From assembly GCA_005789055.1 (NCBI GenBank), contig SYAA01000119.1, forward strand, positions 1-8,211: a DNA stretch of 8,211 bases, in the 5' to 3' direction. Shown here piece by piece: positions 1 through 7,608 of this stretch. This DNA is from Actinomycetota bacterium. GTDB taxonomy: Bacteria > Actinomycetota > Actinomycetes > Mycobacteriales > Mycobacteriaceae. The notes under the pieces were generated by a model. That model saw only the letters and a program-made list of their open reading frames with translations, searched no databases and was not told where the DNA came from. Position numbers and translations under genes: made by a program. Each line of letters starts with the position of its first letter. Positions within the stretch are counted from its first letter, which is position 1.

Positions 1-722
1 AGACCACCACAGCTGAGGCGCTCGGGAAGATCTATGCCGGCTTGGGCATCGTCGCGCATCCGGAGATCATTGAAGTGAAGCGCTCCGATTTCTGTGGCGA
101 ACACATTGGGACGTCGGCACCAAAGACCAACGAGCTCATCGATCGTTCCCTGGGCCGGATTCTGTTTATGGATGAGTTTTACAGCCTGGTGGAGCGACAT
201 CACGACGGCAGGCCCGACATGATCGGCATGGAGGCGGTTAACCAACTCCTGGTCGCCCTGGAGGTTCACCGGTTCGACTTCTGCTTCATCGGCGCGGGTT
301 ATGAAAAGCAGGTCGATGACTTCCTGGGCGTCAATCCCGGATTGGCCGGCCGATTCAACCGCAAACTTCGGTTCGAGTCCTACAGCCCCGACGAACTGGT
401 CGAGATCGCCGTGCGCTACGGCCGACCCCGTGCCACCGTGATCGACGTCGATGCCCGCGAGGCCTTCAGCGCCGCCTGCCGGGACCTGCGCCGTTTCTTC
501 GCGCCGGACGGCACCCATGGCATCGATGCTCTGCAGAACGGCCGCTTCGCTCGCAATGTCGTCGAACGTGCCGAACGACTGCGGGACTCGCGGGTGGCGG
601 CGCAGAACCGTGCCGATGAGGGATCGGTCACCATCGATGACCTCCAGCGACTGCGCGCCGCGGACGTCATCGCCGCAGTCGGCGACCTTTGCTCGGAGAA
701 GCACGTCGGAATCACGACCTGA
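1..722 (+). CDS. EccA-family AAA+ ATPase (type VII secretion), C-terminal part
   Basis: This gene is open at the left edge; its frame runs from base 3 to the TGA at 720-722, giving 240 visible residues. The first residues (TTTAEALGKIYAG) directly follow a Walker A lysine, so the N-terminal half and the P-loop lie outside. Visible AAA+ elements are a Walker B (ILFMDEFYSL), the AGY strand after it, and an arginine finger in GLAGRFNRKLRF. The C-terminal lid contains NGRFARNVVERAERLRDSR, typical of the CbbX/EccA group. EccA proteins are cytosolic ATPases that help ESX (type VII) substrates reach the membrane channel. From memory the wording resembles EccA2 of ESX-2 (GMEAVNQLL, HRFDFCFIGAGYE) more than EccA1, but I cannot align it. 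The downstream neighbours are not ESX genes, so the gene is either the end of an ESX cluster or an orphan. The TTG at 42 is internal and not a start. No terminator is evident before the next promoter. Confidence 0.85.
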   Translation, partial: TTTAEALGKIYAGLGIVAHPEIIEVKRSDFCGEHIGTSAPKTNELIDRSLGRILFMDEFYSLVERHHDGRPDMIGMEAVNQLLVALEVHRFDFCFIGAGYEKQVDDFLGVNPGLAGRFNRKLRFESYSPDELVEIAVRYGRPRATVIDVDAREAFSAACRDLRRFFAPDGTHGIDALQNGRFARNVVERAERLRDSRVAAQNRADEGSVTIDDLQRLRAADVIAAVGDLCSEKHVGITT

Positions 723-1082
<360 letters not shown>

Positions 1083-1114
1083 CACCGTCTACCCACAACC
1101 CGGAGGACACCATC

Positions 1115-2494
1115 ATGAAGTTCAACCAGTACTACCTCGAATGCCTCTCGCACGCCTCGTACCTGATCGGCGACGAGACCACGGGACGCGCGGTCGTCAT
1201 CGACCCGCAGCGCGACGTCAGCGAATACATCGCCGACGCAAAGGAACTCGGCCTGACCATCGAACTGGTCATCGAGACGCACTTCCATGCCGACTTCCTC
1301 TCGGGCCATCTGGAGCTGGCCGAGGCGACCGGCGCCAAGATCGTCTACTCCTCGGTAGCCGAGCCCGAGTTCGACTACCTGCCCGTCGCCGACGGCGAGC
1401 GTTACTCACTCGGCGAACTCCAACTTGAATTCCGGCACACCCCCGGCCATACCCCTGAGTCCATGAGCATCGTGATCTACGAGCACCCAGGTGACGTCGA
1501 GCCCTATGGCGTCCTGACCGGCGACACCTTGTTCATCGGCGACGTCGGCCGTCCGGATCTGCTCTCGTCGATCGGTTTCACCCGTGAGGAACTGGCCGAC
1601 AACCTCTACGACTCGCTGCACAACAAACTGATGACCTTGCCGGACGCCACCCGGGTATACCCCGCACACGGTGCCGGTTCGTCCTGTGGCAAGAACCTGT
1701 CCACCGAACTCTGGTCGACCATGGGCGAGCAACGTAAGACCAACTACGCGTTGCGTGCACCGACCAAGGAGGCGTTCGTCGATCTCGTGACCGAGGGGCA
1801 GCCACCGGCACCGGGCTACTTCGTCTACAACGCGATCCTCAACCGCCAGGGCCGGGAGCTGCTCGACGAGACCCAGATGCCCCGGGCGATGTCCTACGAC
1901 GAGGTTCGTGCGGCCATGGCTGGCGGCGCGGTGCTGGTCGACGGCAGAAGCCCGGAGGAGTTTGGCCTGGGCCACCTCACAGCGGCAATCAACATCGGCC
2001 TAGAGGGCCGCTACGCGGAGTTCGCCGGATCGGTGATCAAACCCGAGATCGACATCGTCCTGCTGACCGATCCGGGTCAGGAACTCGAGGGTAAGAACCG
2101 TCTCGCTCGAATCGGGTTCGACCGGGTGGTCGGCTTCCTAGAGAATCCCTATCAGGTGATGTTCGACCACCGCGGTGACGTCGAGGTCGCCTCCCGGCTG
2201 ACCGCCAGTGCACTGGGCGAGCGCATTGCGGATGTCCCGGAGTTGCAGATGGTCGATGTGCGCAACCCGGGCGAAGCCGCCGCCGGGATGATCGCGGGCG
2301 CGGTCAACATCCCGGTGGGCCAGTTGCCCGATCGGGTCGGTGAACTCGATCCTCGCAAGCCGACCGTGGTCTACTGCGCCGGTGGGTACCGCTCGTCGGT
2401 GGCGGCCAGTTTCCTGCGTCAGCGCGGCTTCGACGACGTCAGCGATGTCCTGGGCGGCTATAACGCCTGGGACGAAGCCACCCAGAGCGCCTAA
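1115..2494 (+). CDS. cstB: CstB-type persulfide dioxygenase-rhodanese fusion
   Basis: A 459-residue cytosolic protein; the start is fixed by GGAGGA at 1102-1107, 7 nt before the ATG. Residues 1 to about 235 form a metallo-beta-lactamase fold of the ETHE1/persulfide dioxygenase group: THFHADFLSGH, HTPGHTPES and GDTLFIGDVGRPDL. The expected mononuclear iron ligands are His56, His112 and Asp137. Cys191 (GSSCGK) is near the place of the redox cysteine described in S. aureus CstB. Residues about 259-345 are a rhodanese-like domain whose active loop reads TDPGQE and has no cysteine, so it is a pseudo-rhodanese. Residues about 365-455 form an active rhodanese with Cys421 in CAGGYRS. This order matches CstB, which oxidises persulfides and gives thiosulfate. 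It is co-transcribed with cstR. No sulfide:quinone reductase, CstA or TauE partner is in the window. The alternative name is simply MBL-fold/rhodanese protein. Confidence 0.9.
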   Translation: MKFNQYYLECLSHASYLIGDETTGRAVVIDPQRDVSEYIADAKELGLTIELVIETHFHADFLSGHLELAEATGAKIVYSSVAEPEFDYLPVADGERYSLGELQLEFRHTPGHTPESMSIVIYEHPGDVEPYGVLTGDTLFIGDVGRPDLLSSIGFTREELADNLYDSLHNKLMTLPDATRVYPAHGAGSSCGKNLSTELWSTMGEQRKTNYALRAPTKEAFVDLVTEGQPPAPGYFVYNAILNRQGRELLDETQMPRAMSYDEVRAAMAGGAVLVDGRSPEEFGLGHLTAAINIGLEGRYAEFAGSVIKPEIDIVLLTDPGQELEGKNRLARIGFDRVVGFLENPYQVMFDHRGDVEVASRLTASALGERIADVPELQMVDVRNPGEAAAGMIAGAVNIPVGQLPDRVGELDPRKPTVVYCAGGYRSSVAASFLRQRGFDDVSDVLGGYNAWDEATQSA

Positions 2495-2505
2495 AGCCTC
2501 AGGCG
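2488..2505. terminator. Possible short bidirectional hairpin between cstB and ptsH
   Basis: CGCCT at 2488-2492 can pair with AGGCG at 2501-2505 across an 8-nt loop. It covers both convergent stop codons (cstB TAA at 2492-2494; ptsH TGA, minus strand, at 2499-2501). No T-tract follows on either side and the stem is only 5 bp, so this is weak evidence for termination. It is recorded because the two genes are separated by only 4 bp and any terminator must overlap coding sequence. Confidence 0.25.
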
Positions 2506-2756
2506 TCGAGGTCCTGCTCCACCAGTTCAGCGATCTGGGCCAGCACACCCTCGTCGTCGGTGGTGATGGTGACCTGCGATCCGTTAACGGCGCCCAGGGT
2601 CATGATCATCAGCGCCGAACCGGCATCCACCGGGTCGCCACCGTCGAGTGCCAGCGTCACTGGAATCCCGGCGTTGACCACGGCCTCAGAGATGACGGCG
2701 GCGGGGCGGGCGTGCAGTCCGACCGCAGAACCGACCGTCACAGTCTTAGTGGGCAT
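2499..2756 (-). CDS. ptsH: Phosphocarrier protein HPr
   Basis: An 85-residue cytosolic HPr, normal for the family. It accepts phosphate from Enzyme I on His15 (motif GLHARPA) and hands it to the IIA domain of FruA. Ser47 in DAGSALMIMTLGA aligns with the regulatory Ser46 of Firmicutes HPr. Actinobacteria generally lack the HPr kinase, and none is seen here. The start is supported by AAAGGAG at 2763-2769 (minus strand), 6 nt before the ATG. It is the last gene of the fruK-fruA-ptsH unit, 19 bp after the fruA stop, and it converges on cstB with a 4-bp gap. Confidence 0.96.
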   Translation of the reverse strand: MPTKTVTVGSAVGLHARPAAVISEAVVNAGIPVTLALDGGDPVDAGSALMIMTLGAVNGSQVTITTDDEGVLAQIAELVEQDLDA

Positions 2757-2775
2757 GGCGTGCTCCTTTGATATG

Positions 2776-4785
2776 TCAGGCGGAAGCGAACGCGGCGTTC
2801 GCCTCCGCTTCGGCCTTCGGCTTCACGAACTGCTTGGCGGCGATCACAGCCAGAGCACCGATCACGGTACCGGCGGCCAGTGCCACAAGGAACCACAACA
2901 GCTTGCCGATTGCGAAGAAGACGAAGATCCCGCCGTGCGGGGCTTTCAGCGTCACGTCCAATGCCATGATCAACGCGCCGGTCACCGCGCCGCCGGCCAT
3001 CATCGACGGGATCACCCGGAACGGGTCGGCCGCTGCAAACGGAATGGCGCCTTCGGAGATGAAGGATGCTCCGAGCAGCCAGGCCGCCCGGCCGTTCTCG
3101 CGTTCCGGCTCGCTGAACAAGCCCGGCCGGAGCGTCGTGGCCAGGGCCATCGCCAGCGGGGGCACCATGCCCGCGGCCATCACCGCGGCCATGATGCGCA
3201 AGCTGGCCGGTTCGGCGATGTTCAGCCCGGCCGTGGCGAACGCGTACGCCGCCTTGTTCACCGGACCGCCGAGGTCGAAGCACATCATCAGGCCGAGGAT
3301 GATCCCGAGCAGAATCACCGATCCGCCGGACAAGCCGTTCAGCCAGTTGGTCAGGCCGGAGGTGATTGCCGCCAGTGGACGGCCCAGTAGCAGGAACATC
3401 AACAGACCGACCACAAGTGAGGCGAACAGCGGTATGACCACCACCGGCATCAGCCCGCGTGCCCAGTGCGGCACGTTGACGCGGCTAATCCATAGAGCGG
3501 CGAACCCGGCGATGAGACCGCCGACAATGCCACCGATGAACCCCGCGCCGACGAATACCGCCACCGCTCCGGCAGTGAATCCAGGTGCGAGCCCCGGCCG
3601 GTCGGCGATCGCGAAGGCGATGTAGCCGGCCAGCGCCGGGACCAGGAATCCGAACGCGAGACCGCCGAGGGTGAACAGCACCGCACCGAGATATTGCGCC
3701 AGACCGCCGTCGGGGAGGTTGGTCAGTGAGTTGCCGGTGACGATCATGTGAGCCAGCGAATCCGTCTGTCCCGCAGGCGTGTTCGCGATGTCGTAGCCGG
3801 CCAACAGGAACCCCAAAGCGATCAGGAGGCCGCCCGCGGCGACGAACGGGATCATGTAGCTCACGCCGGTCAGGAGGATCTGACGCAGCCGGGTACCCCA
3901 CCCTAAACCGCCGGATTGCACCGTAGTGGGAGTGCCGGGCGCACCGGTTGCGGCGCCCTCTACTCGTGCAGCATTCGGATTATCGGCCGCCGCAACGGCT
4001 TCGGCGATCATCGTGTCGGGTTCGTTGATGGCCCGCTTGACTCCCGACGCGATGACCGGCTTGCCCGCGAAACGTTGCCGGTCCTTGACTCCGACATCGG
4101 TGGCGAAGATGACCGCGTCAGCCCCGGCAATCGTCGCCGCAGAAACAGCGGTACTCCCTGAGGAGCCTTGAGTTTCCACCGTCAATTGCACGCCGGCCCG
4201 TTGCGCGGCGAGCTTTAACGCGTCCGCGGCCATATACGTGTGCGCGATGCCGGTGGGGCAGGCGGTGATAGCGATGATCGACGTGCTCTGTGGCGCAACG
4301 GCTGTGGCCGAAGCAGCGGGGGCAGCGCCTTCACTGACGACGCCGTCGACAAGCTCGACGATCTCGGTAGCGGTGGTTGCGGCTCGTAGCGAAGCCACGA
4401 AGTCCGGACGGACCAGCGCCCTGGCCAGACCCGACAACAGCGTCATGTGCTCCGATCCGCCGCCCTCTGGGGCGGCGATGAGAAACACCAGATCGGCCGG
4501 GCCATCGGGTGCGCCGAAGTCGACGGGGGGCTGCAGTCGCGCGAATCCGATCGAGGGTTCCCTGACGGTCGCCGTCCTGCAGTGCGGTATCGCGATACCG
4601 CCGGGTAACCCGGTCGCCGACTGCGCCTCGCGGGCCATGGCGGCGCGCTGCAGCACCCGGGCGTCGCCGACCCGCCTACCGGCGGCGAGCAGGCCGGCCA
4701 ATCTCGCAATCACGGCGTCCTTGTCCGGACCGGCATCAGTGTCGAGCAGAACCAGGTCGGGACTGATGATCATCGGGGTCGCCAT
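2776..4785 (-). CDS. fruA: PTS fructose permease, fused EIIABC
   Basis: A 669-residue membrane protein that imports fructose and phosphorylates it to fructose-1-phosphate. Domain order is A-B-C. IIA covers residues 1 to about 150 with phospho-His68 in GIAIPHC. An Ala/Ser/Thr-rich linker leads to IIB at about 169-265 with phospho-Cys176 in TACPTGIAHTYMAA, the fructose-family IIB signature. IIC covers about 300-655, with many hydrophobic helices, GGPVNKAAYAF and FISEGAIPFAAADP. All three active elements are intact. The ATG at 4785 is chosen: GAAGGTG at 4791-4797 (minus strand) precedes it, and it lies 4 bp after the fruK stop, so the two are probably translationally coupled. An upstream in-frame ATG at 4887 would overlap fruK by about 100 bp and add a sequence unlike any IIA. 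Fructose is the likely substrate because fruK is next door; mannose-type use is less likely. Confidence 0.95.
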   Translation of the reverse strand: MATPMIISPDLVLLDTDAGPDKDAVIARLAGLLAAGRRVGDARVLQRAAMAREAQSATGLPGGIAIPHCRTATVREPSIGFARLQPPVDFGAPDGPADLVFLIAAPEGGGSEHMTLLSGLARALVRPDFVASLRAATTATEIVELVDGVVSEGAAPAASATAVAPQSTSIIAITACPTGIAHTYMAADALKLAAQRAGVQLTVETQGSSGSTAVSAATIAGADAVIFATDVGVKDRQRFAGKPVIASGVKRAINEPDTMIAEAVAAADNPNAARVEGAATGAPGTPTTVQSGGLGWGTRLRQILLTGVSYMIPFVAAGGLLIALGFLLAGYDIANTPAGQTDSLAHMIVTGNSLTNLPDGGLAQYLGAVLFTLGGLAFGFLVPALAGYIAFAIADRPGLAPGFTAGAVAVFVGAGFIGGIVGGLIAGFAALWISRVNVPHWARGLMPVVVIPLFASLVVGLLMFLLLGRPLAAITSGLTNWLNGLSGGSVILLGIILGLMMCFDLGGPVNKAAYAFATAGLNIAEPASLRIMAAVMAAGMVPPLAMALATTLRPGLFSEPERENGRAAWLLGASFISEGAIPFAAADPFRVIPSMMAGGAVTGALIMALDVTLKAPHGGIFVFFAIGKLLWFLVALAAGTVIGALAVIAAKQFVKPKAEAEANAAFASA

Positions 4786-4789
4786 GGAT

Positions 4790-5764
4790 TCACCTTCGGG
4801 TCGGGGTGGGGACGGCCGTGATCGCCACGCCGTCGAGGTTGATCTCATCCGGCGACGGCAGCGTCGTGCCGGGAAGGGCGGCAGCACCGCTGCCGTAGGC
4901 CACCGCCATCTGGAGTCGCGCCGGGGCGGCGGCTCCTTCGACGTCGGCCCGGAGGTATCCGGCCAGCGACGAGTCGCCGGCCCCGACGGTGCTGCGCGGG
5001 GTGATCGCCGGGGGGGTGGCCAACCAGGCGCCGTCGGCGTCGACCAGGACCGCGCCGGCCGCGCCCAGGGTGGCCAACACCGATCCCACTCCGCGGTCGA
5101 TCAACGGGCGGGCCGCGGTGACCACCGGTCCCGCGTCACCGCGGGACACCGCGGATTCCAGGTCCCGCGCCGACACACCGGCCAGGCCGGCGAGTTCCTC
5201 GGAATTCGGTTTGATCAAGTCCGGGGCCGCGCGGTCAAGTCCCGCGGCCAGCGCGGTCAGCGGCCGGTCGGAGGTGTCGACGGCGACCCTGCACCCGTAC
5301 GGCCGTAGAGCTGCCACCATGTCGGCATACCAACTGTCGTTCAGCCCGGGCGGTAGTGATCCGGATAGCACCACCCACCGGGCGGAACGGCCGCGTTCGA
5401 TGACAGCGGCCGCCAATGCGGCGAAGTCGTCGGCCTCAATGACGGCACCGGGCTCATTGAGTTTCGTTGTGGTGCCGTCGGGTTCGGTGATGGCCAGGTT
5501 GGTGCGCACTGCGGCAGCGATCGGAACCGCGTGGACCTCGACGCCGATCGCGCGCAAACCCACGAGGATCGGGTCACTCTCGCCGGCGGGTAGTACGGCG
5601 ACCACGTCCAGGCCGGCCAATGTCAGGGCTCGCGCCACATTGACGCCTTTTCCGCCCGGTTCCACCCTCACCTCCCCGACCCGGTGCACGGCCCCGCGCA
5701 CCAGCGCGCCGGGCAGCGTGACGGTCCGATCGATACTCGGATTAGGTGTGACGGTGACGATCAT
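4790..5764 (-). CDS. fruK: 1-phosphofructokinase
   Basis: A 324-residue PfkB-family sugar kinase. It phosphorylates fructose-1-phosphate from FruA to fructose-1,6-bisphosphate. The start MIVTVTPNPSIDRTV is the classic FruK/LacC N-terminus. The PfkB signatures are GGKGVNVARAL at 37-47 and STVGAGDSSLAGYL with catalytic Asp264. KPNSEEL, also typical of FruK, is present. The ATG at 5764 has no Shine-Dalgarno; a -10-like element ends 8 nt upstream, so the mRNA may be leaderless or nearly so. The longer reading from 5842 would run across the ptsI promoter and start and is rejected. It is the first gene of fruK-fruA-ptsH and diverges from ptsI. Confidence 0.95.
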   Translation of the reverse strand: MIVTVTPNPSIDRTVTLPGALVRGAVHRVGEVRVEPGGKGVNVARALTLAGLDVVAVLPAGESDPILVGLRAIGVEVHAVPIAAAVRTNLAITEPDGTTTKLNEPGAVIEADDFAALAAAVIERGRSARWVVLSGSLPPGLNDSWYADMVAALRPYGCRVAVDTSDRPLTALAAGLDRAAPDLIKPNSEELAGLAGVSARDLESAVSRGDAGPVVTAARPLIDRGVGSVLATLGAAGAVLVDADGAWLATPPAITPRSTVGAGDSSLAGYLRADVEGAAAPARLQMAVAYGSGAAALPGTTLPSPDEINLDGVAITAVPTPTRR

Positions 5765-5772
5765 GGCGGCCC

Positions 5773-5802
5773 GTTTTAGCGGTCGTCGTGTGCGATTGCC
5801 AA
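5773..5802 (-). promoter_or_regulatory. Candidate fruK-fruA-ptsH promoter
   Basis: On the minus strand, TTGGCA (5797-5802) and TAAAAC (5773-5778) are separated by 18 bp. The -35 matches the consensus at 5 of 6 positions and the -10 at 4 of 6. The fruK ATG begins 9 nt after the -10, so transcription would start at or within about two bases of the start codon. This fits the absence of a Shine-Dalgarno. The element overlaps the divergent ptsI promoter region. It is inferred from sequence only. Confidence 0.45.
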
Positions 5803-5807
5803 CGATT

Positions 5808-5824
5808 TGCTGTAATCCATGACA
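5808..5824 (+). promoter_or_regulatory. ptsI extended -10 promoter, predicted leaderless start
   Basis: TGC-TGTAAT at 5808-5816 is an extended -10 element (TGTAAT matches TATAAT at 5 of 6). The hexamer ends 7 nt before the A of the ptsI ATG at 5824, so the predicted +1 is the start codon itself. No Shine-Dalgarno exists upstream, as expected for a leaderless mRNA, which is common in mycobacteria. A small inverted repeat GATT-N6-AATC (5804-5817) overlaps the -10 and might bind a regulator, but this is weak. Confidence 0.55.
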
Positions 5825-7500
5825 TGACCGAACCACACCCATCGGTGCTTCAGGGCGTCCCGGTGGTTCCGGGTGTCCGTTTCGCTCCGGTGATCCGCAC
5901 GAACAGGTTGCCCGCGGTCGATGAACTCGACGCCGGAGGTGTCCTGGCCGAAGCCGACCGTCCGGCCGAAGTCGTACGGTTCGCCGACGCCGCCTCTTCG
6001 GTGGCGCAGCGCCTTCGCGATCGGGCCGCGGCCGCGACCGGGGCGGCGTCGGAGGTGCTCGGCGCCACCGCCCAATTGGCCCAGGATCGGGCCTGGCTGG
6101 GGTCGGCGGAGAACGCCATCAAAGCGGGCAAGACCGCGGTGCGTGCGACCGCCGAGGCGGCCACCCAGTTCATCGACATGTTCACCAAGATGGGTGGACT
6201 GATGGCCGAGCGGGTCACCGACCTCAAGGACATCCGCGACCGTGTCATCGCCGAACTCGCCGGACTGCCCGAGCCGGGTGTGCCGATTCCGGTCGAGCCG
6301 TCGATCCTGTGCGCTGAGGATCTCGCGCCGGCCGACACCGCAGGCCTTGACCCGCACCGCGTCGTCGGCCTGGCCACCTCGCTGGGTGGGCCGACCAGCC
6401 ACACGGCGATCATTGCCCGGCAGTTGGGCATCCCGTGTGTGGTCGCCATTTCCGGACTCGACGACATTCCCGTCGGCACCATGGTGCTGCTGGACGGCAA
6501 CCGGGGAACCGTCACCGTGGATCCGGACCGGGCGGACGCGGCCGCAGCGGTCGCGGCATCGGACGTCGCGGCTGCGTCAATGGCGGGTTGGAGCGGACCC
6601 GGCGCGACGTCAGACAGCCACCAGGTGGCGATCCTGGCGAATGTGGCCGACGGTACCGCCGCTCGCGCCGCGCGGCAGGCTCCGGTTGAGGGCGTGGGAC
6701 TGTTCCGCACCGAATTGTGTTTCCTGGAGCGCGATTCCGAGCCCAGCGTCGACGAGCAGGCCGCGATCTACGCGGAGGTACTCGACGCCTTCGCGGGCCT
6801 GAAGGTGGTGATCCGAACCCTCGATGCCGGATCAGACAAGCCGCTGAAGTTCGTCACATCTCCCCAGGAGGCCAACCCGGCACTGGGTGTCCGGGGTTTC
6901 CGGATCGTCGCCCTCAACGCCGAACTTGTGGCGCGGCAACTCGACGCGATCGCGGCCGCGTCCGCCAGTACCGGAAACTCACCGTGGGTGATGGCGCCGA
7001 TGATCTCCACCCCCGACGAAGCCCGGCAGTTCGCCGATCTCGCGCGCGAACGCGGCCTCTATCCCGGCGTGATGATCGAGGTGCCGGCGGCCGCCCTGTT
7101 GGCCGACAAGATTCTCGAGCACGTCGAGTTCCTGTCGATCGGAACCAATGACCTTGCGCAGTACACGATGGCCGCCGACCGGATGTCTTCGGATCTGGCC
7201 ACCCTCACCGACCCCTGGCAGCCCGGGGTGGTCGCACTTGTCGCCGCGACTGCACGGGCGGGCGCGGCAGTAGGCAAGCCGGTCGGCGTCTGCGGGGAGG
7301 CGGCCGCAGATCCGTTGATGGCCTGTGTCCTCACCGGGTTGGGTATCACTTCGCTGTCGGCGGCAGCCTCCGCGGTAACACCGGTGGGCGCGAAACTGGC
7401 TTCGGTGACCCTGCAGCAGTGCCGCGATGCCGCGGACGCGGTACTGGCGACCGCCAGTCCGGCCGAGGCGCGCGAGGCGGCTCGGGCGATCCTGGGCTGA
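5824..7500 (+). CDS. ptsI: PTS Enzyme I (PEP-protein phosphotransferase)
   Basis: A 558-residue cytosolic enzyme that takes phosphate from PEP and transfers it to HPr, the first step of the PTS. The N-terminal part (to about residue 140) is the helical HPr-binding region. The swivelling phosphohistidine domain carries His193 in GGPTSHTAIIARQLGIP. The C-terminal PEP-binding barrel shows GVGLFRTELCFL, LDAGSDKPLKF, EVPAAALLADKI, GTNDLAQYTMAADR and catalytic Cys490 in GVCGEAA. Length and motifs are complete. The ATG at 5824 is preferred over the GTG at 5788, which would add a 12-residue unrelated extension and overlap the promoter. It diverges from fruK across 59 bp. All PTS phosphotransfer proteins for fructose are thus clustered. 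It could also feed other permeases elsewhere in the genome. Confidence 0.96.
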   Translation: MTEPHPSVLQGVPVVPGVRFAPVIRTNRLPAVDELDAGGVLAEADRPAEVVRFADAASSVAQRLRDRAAAATGAASEVLGATAQLAQDRAWLGSAENAIKAGKTAVRATAEAATQFIDMFTKMGGLMAERVTDLKDIRDRVIAELAGLPEPGVPIPVEPSILCAEDLAPADTAGLDPHRVVGLATSLGGPTSHTAIIARQLGIPCVVAISGLDDIPVGTMVLLDGNRGTVTVDPDRADAAAAVAASDVAAASMAGWSGPGATSDSHQVAILANVADGTAARAARQAPVEGVGLFRTELCFLERDSEPSVDEQAAIYAEVLDAFAGLKVVIRTLDAGSDKPLKFVTSPQEANPALGVRGFRIVALNAELVARQLDAIAAASASTGNSPWVMAPMISTPDEARQFADLARERGLYPGVMIEVPAAALLADKILEHVEFLSIGTNDLAQYTMAADRMSSDLATLTDPWQPGVVALVAATARAGAAVGKPVGVCGEAAADPLMACVLTGLGITSLSAAASAVTPVGAKLASVTLQQCRDAADAVLATASPAEAREAARAILG

Positions 7501-7504
7501 GCCG

Positions 7505-7551
7505 GTCCTGGGCGAGGATTTCATCCACACACCCGGCGCTATCCCCAGGAC
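7505..7551. terminator. Possible ptsI 3' hairpin
   Basis: GTCCTGGG (7505-7512) is the exact reverse complement of CCCAGGAC (7544-7551), with a further 2 bp beyond one mismatch outside. The 31-nt loop is long and no U-tract follows, so intrinsic termination is uncertain. The position, 4 bp after the ptsI stop, is right for a 3'-end structure. Confidence 0.25.
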
Positions 7552-7587
7552 GGGTTGATGGAGCTGGATCATGTCGGAGGGCCGTTC

Positions 7588-7600
7588 TAGTGTCGAACCT
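7588..7600 (+). promoter_or_regulatory. DUF222 gene promoter -10 (TAGTGT)
   Basis: TAGTGT at 7588-7593 fits the mycobacterial TANNNT -10. It ends 7 nt before the ATG at 7601, predicting a leaderless transcript. No convincing -35 is seen at the right distance. Its last base is the first base of the SOS box, so LexA would cover both the -10 edge and +1. Confidence 0.45.
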
Positions 7601-7608
7601 ATGTTCGA
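7593..7608 (+). promoter_or_regulatory. LexA binding site (SOS box)
   Basis: The site is TCGAAC-CTAT-GTTCGA, a perfect 6+6 palindrome. It matches the known mycobacterial LexA consensus TCGAAC(N4)GTTCGA at every fixed base. It overlaps the predicted start site and the ATG at 7601-7603. From published work on M. tuberculosis, several 13E12-repeat family genes belong to the LexA regulon, so the gene-site pairing is expected. DNA-damage induction is inferred. Confidence 0.85.

Noticed and set aside
2560..3625. Plus-strand open frames (276 and 285 codons) over ptsH and fruA
   Set aside because: They are antisense to genes with intact catalytic motifs; the translations are low-complexity and show no family features.
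4238..5308. Plus-strand open frame of 356 codons over fruA and fruK
   Set aside because: It is antisense to the conserved IIA/IIB and PfkB domains, and its composition is that of a shadow frame.
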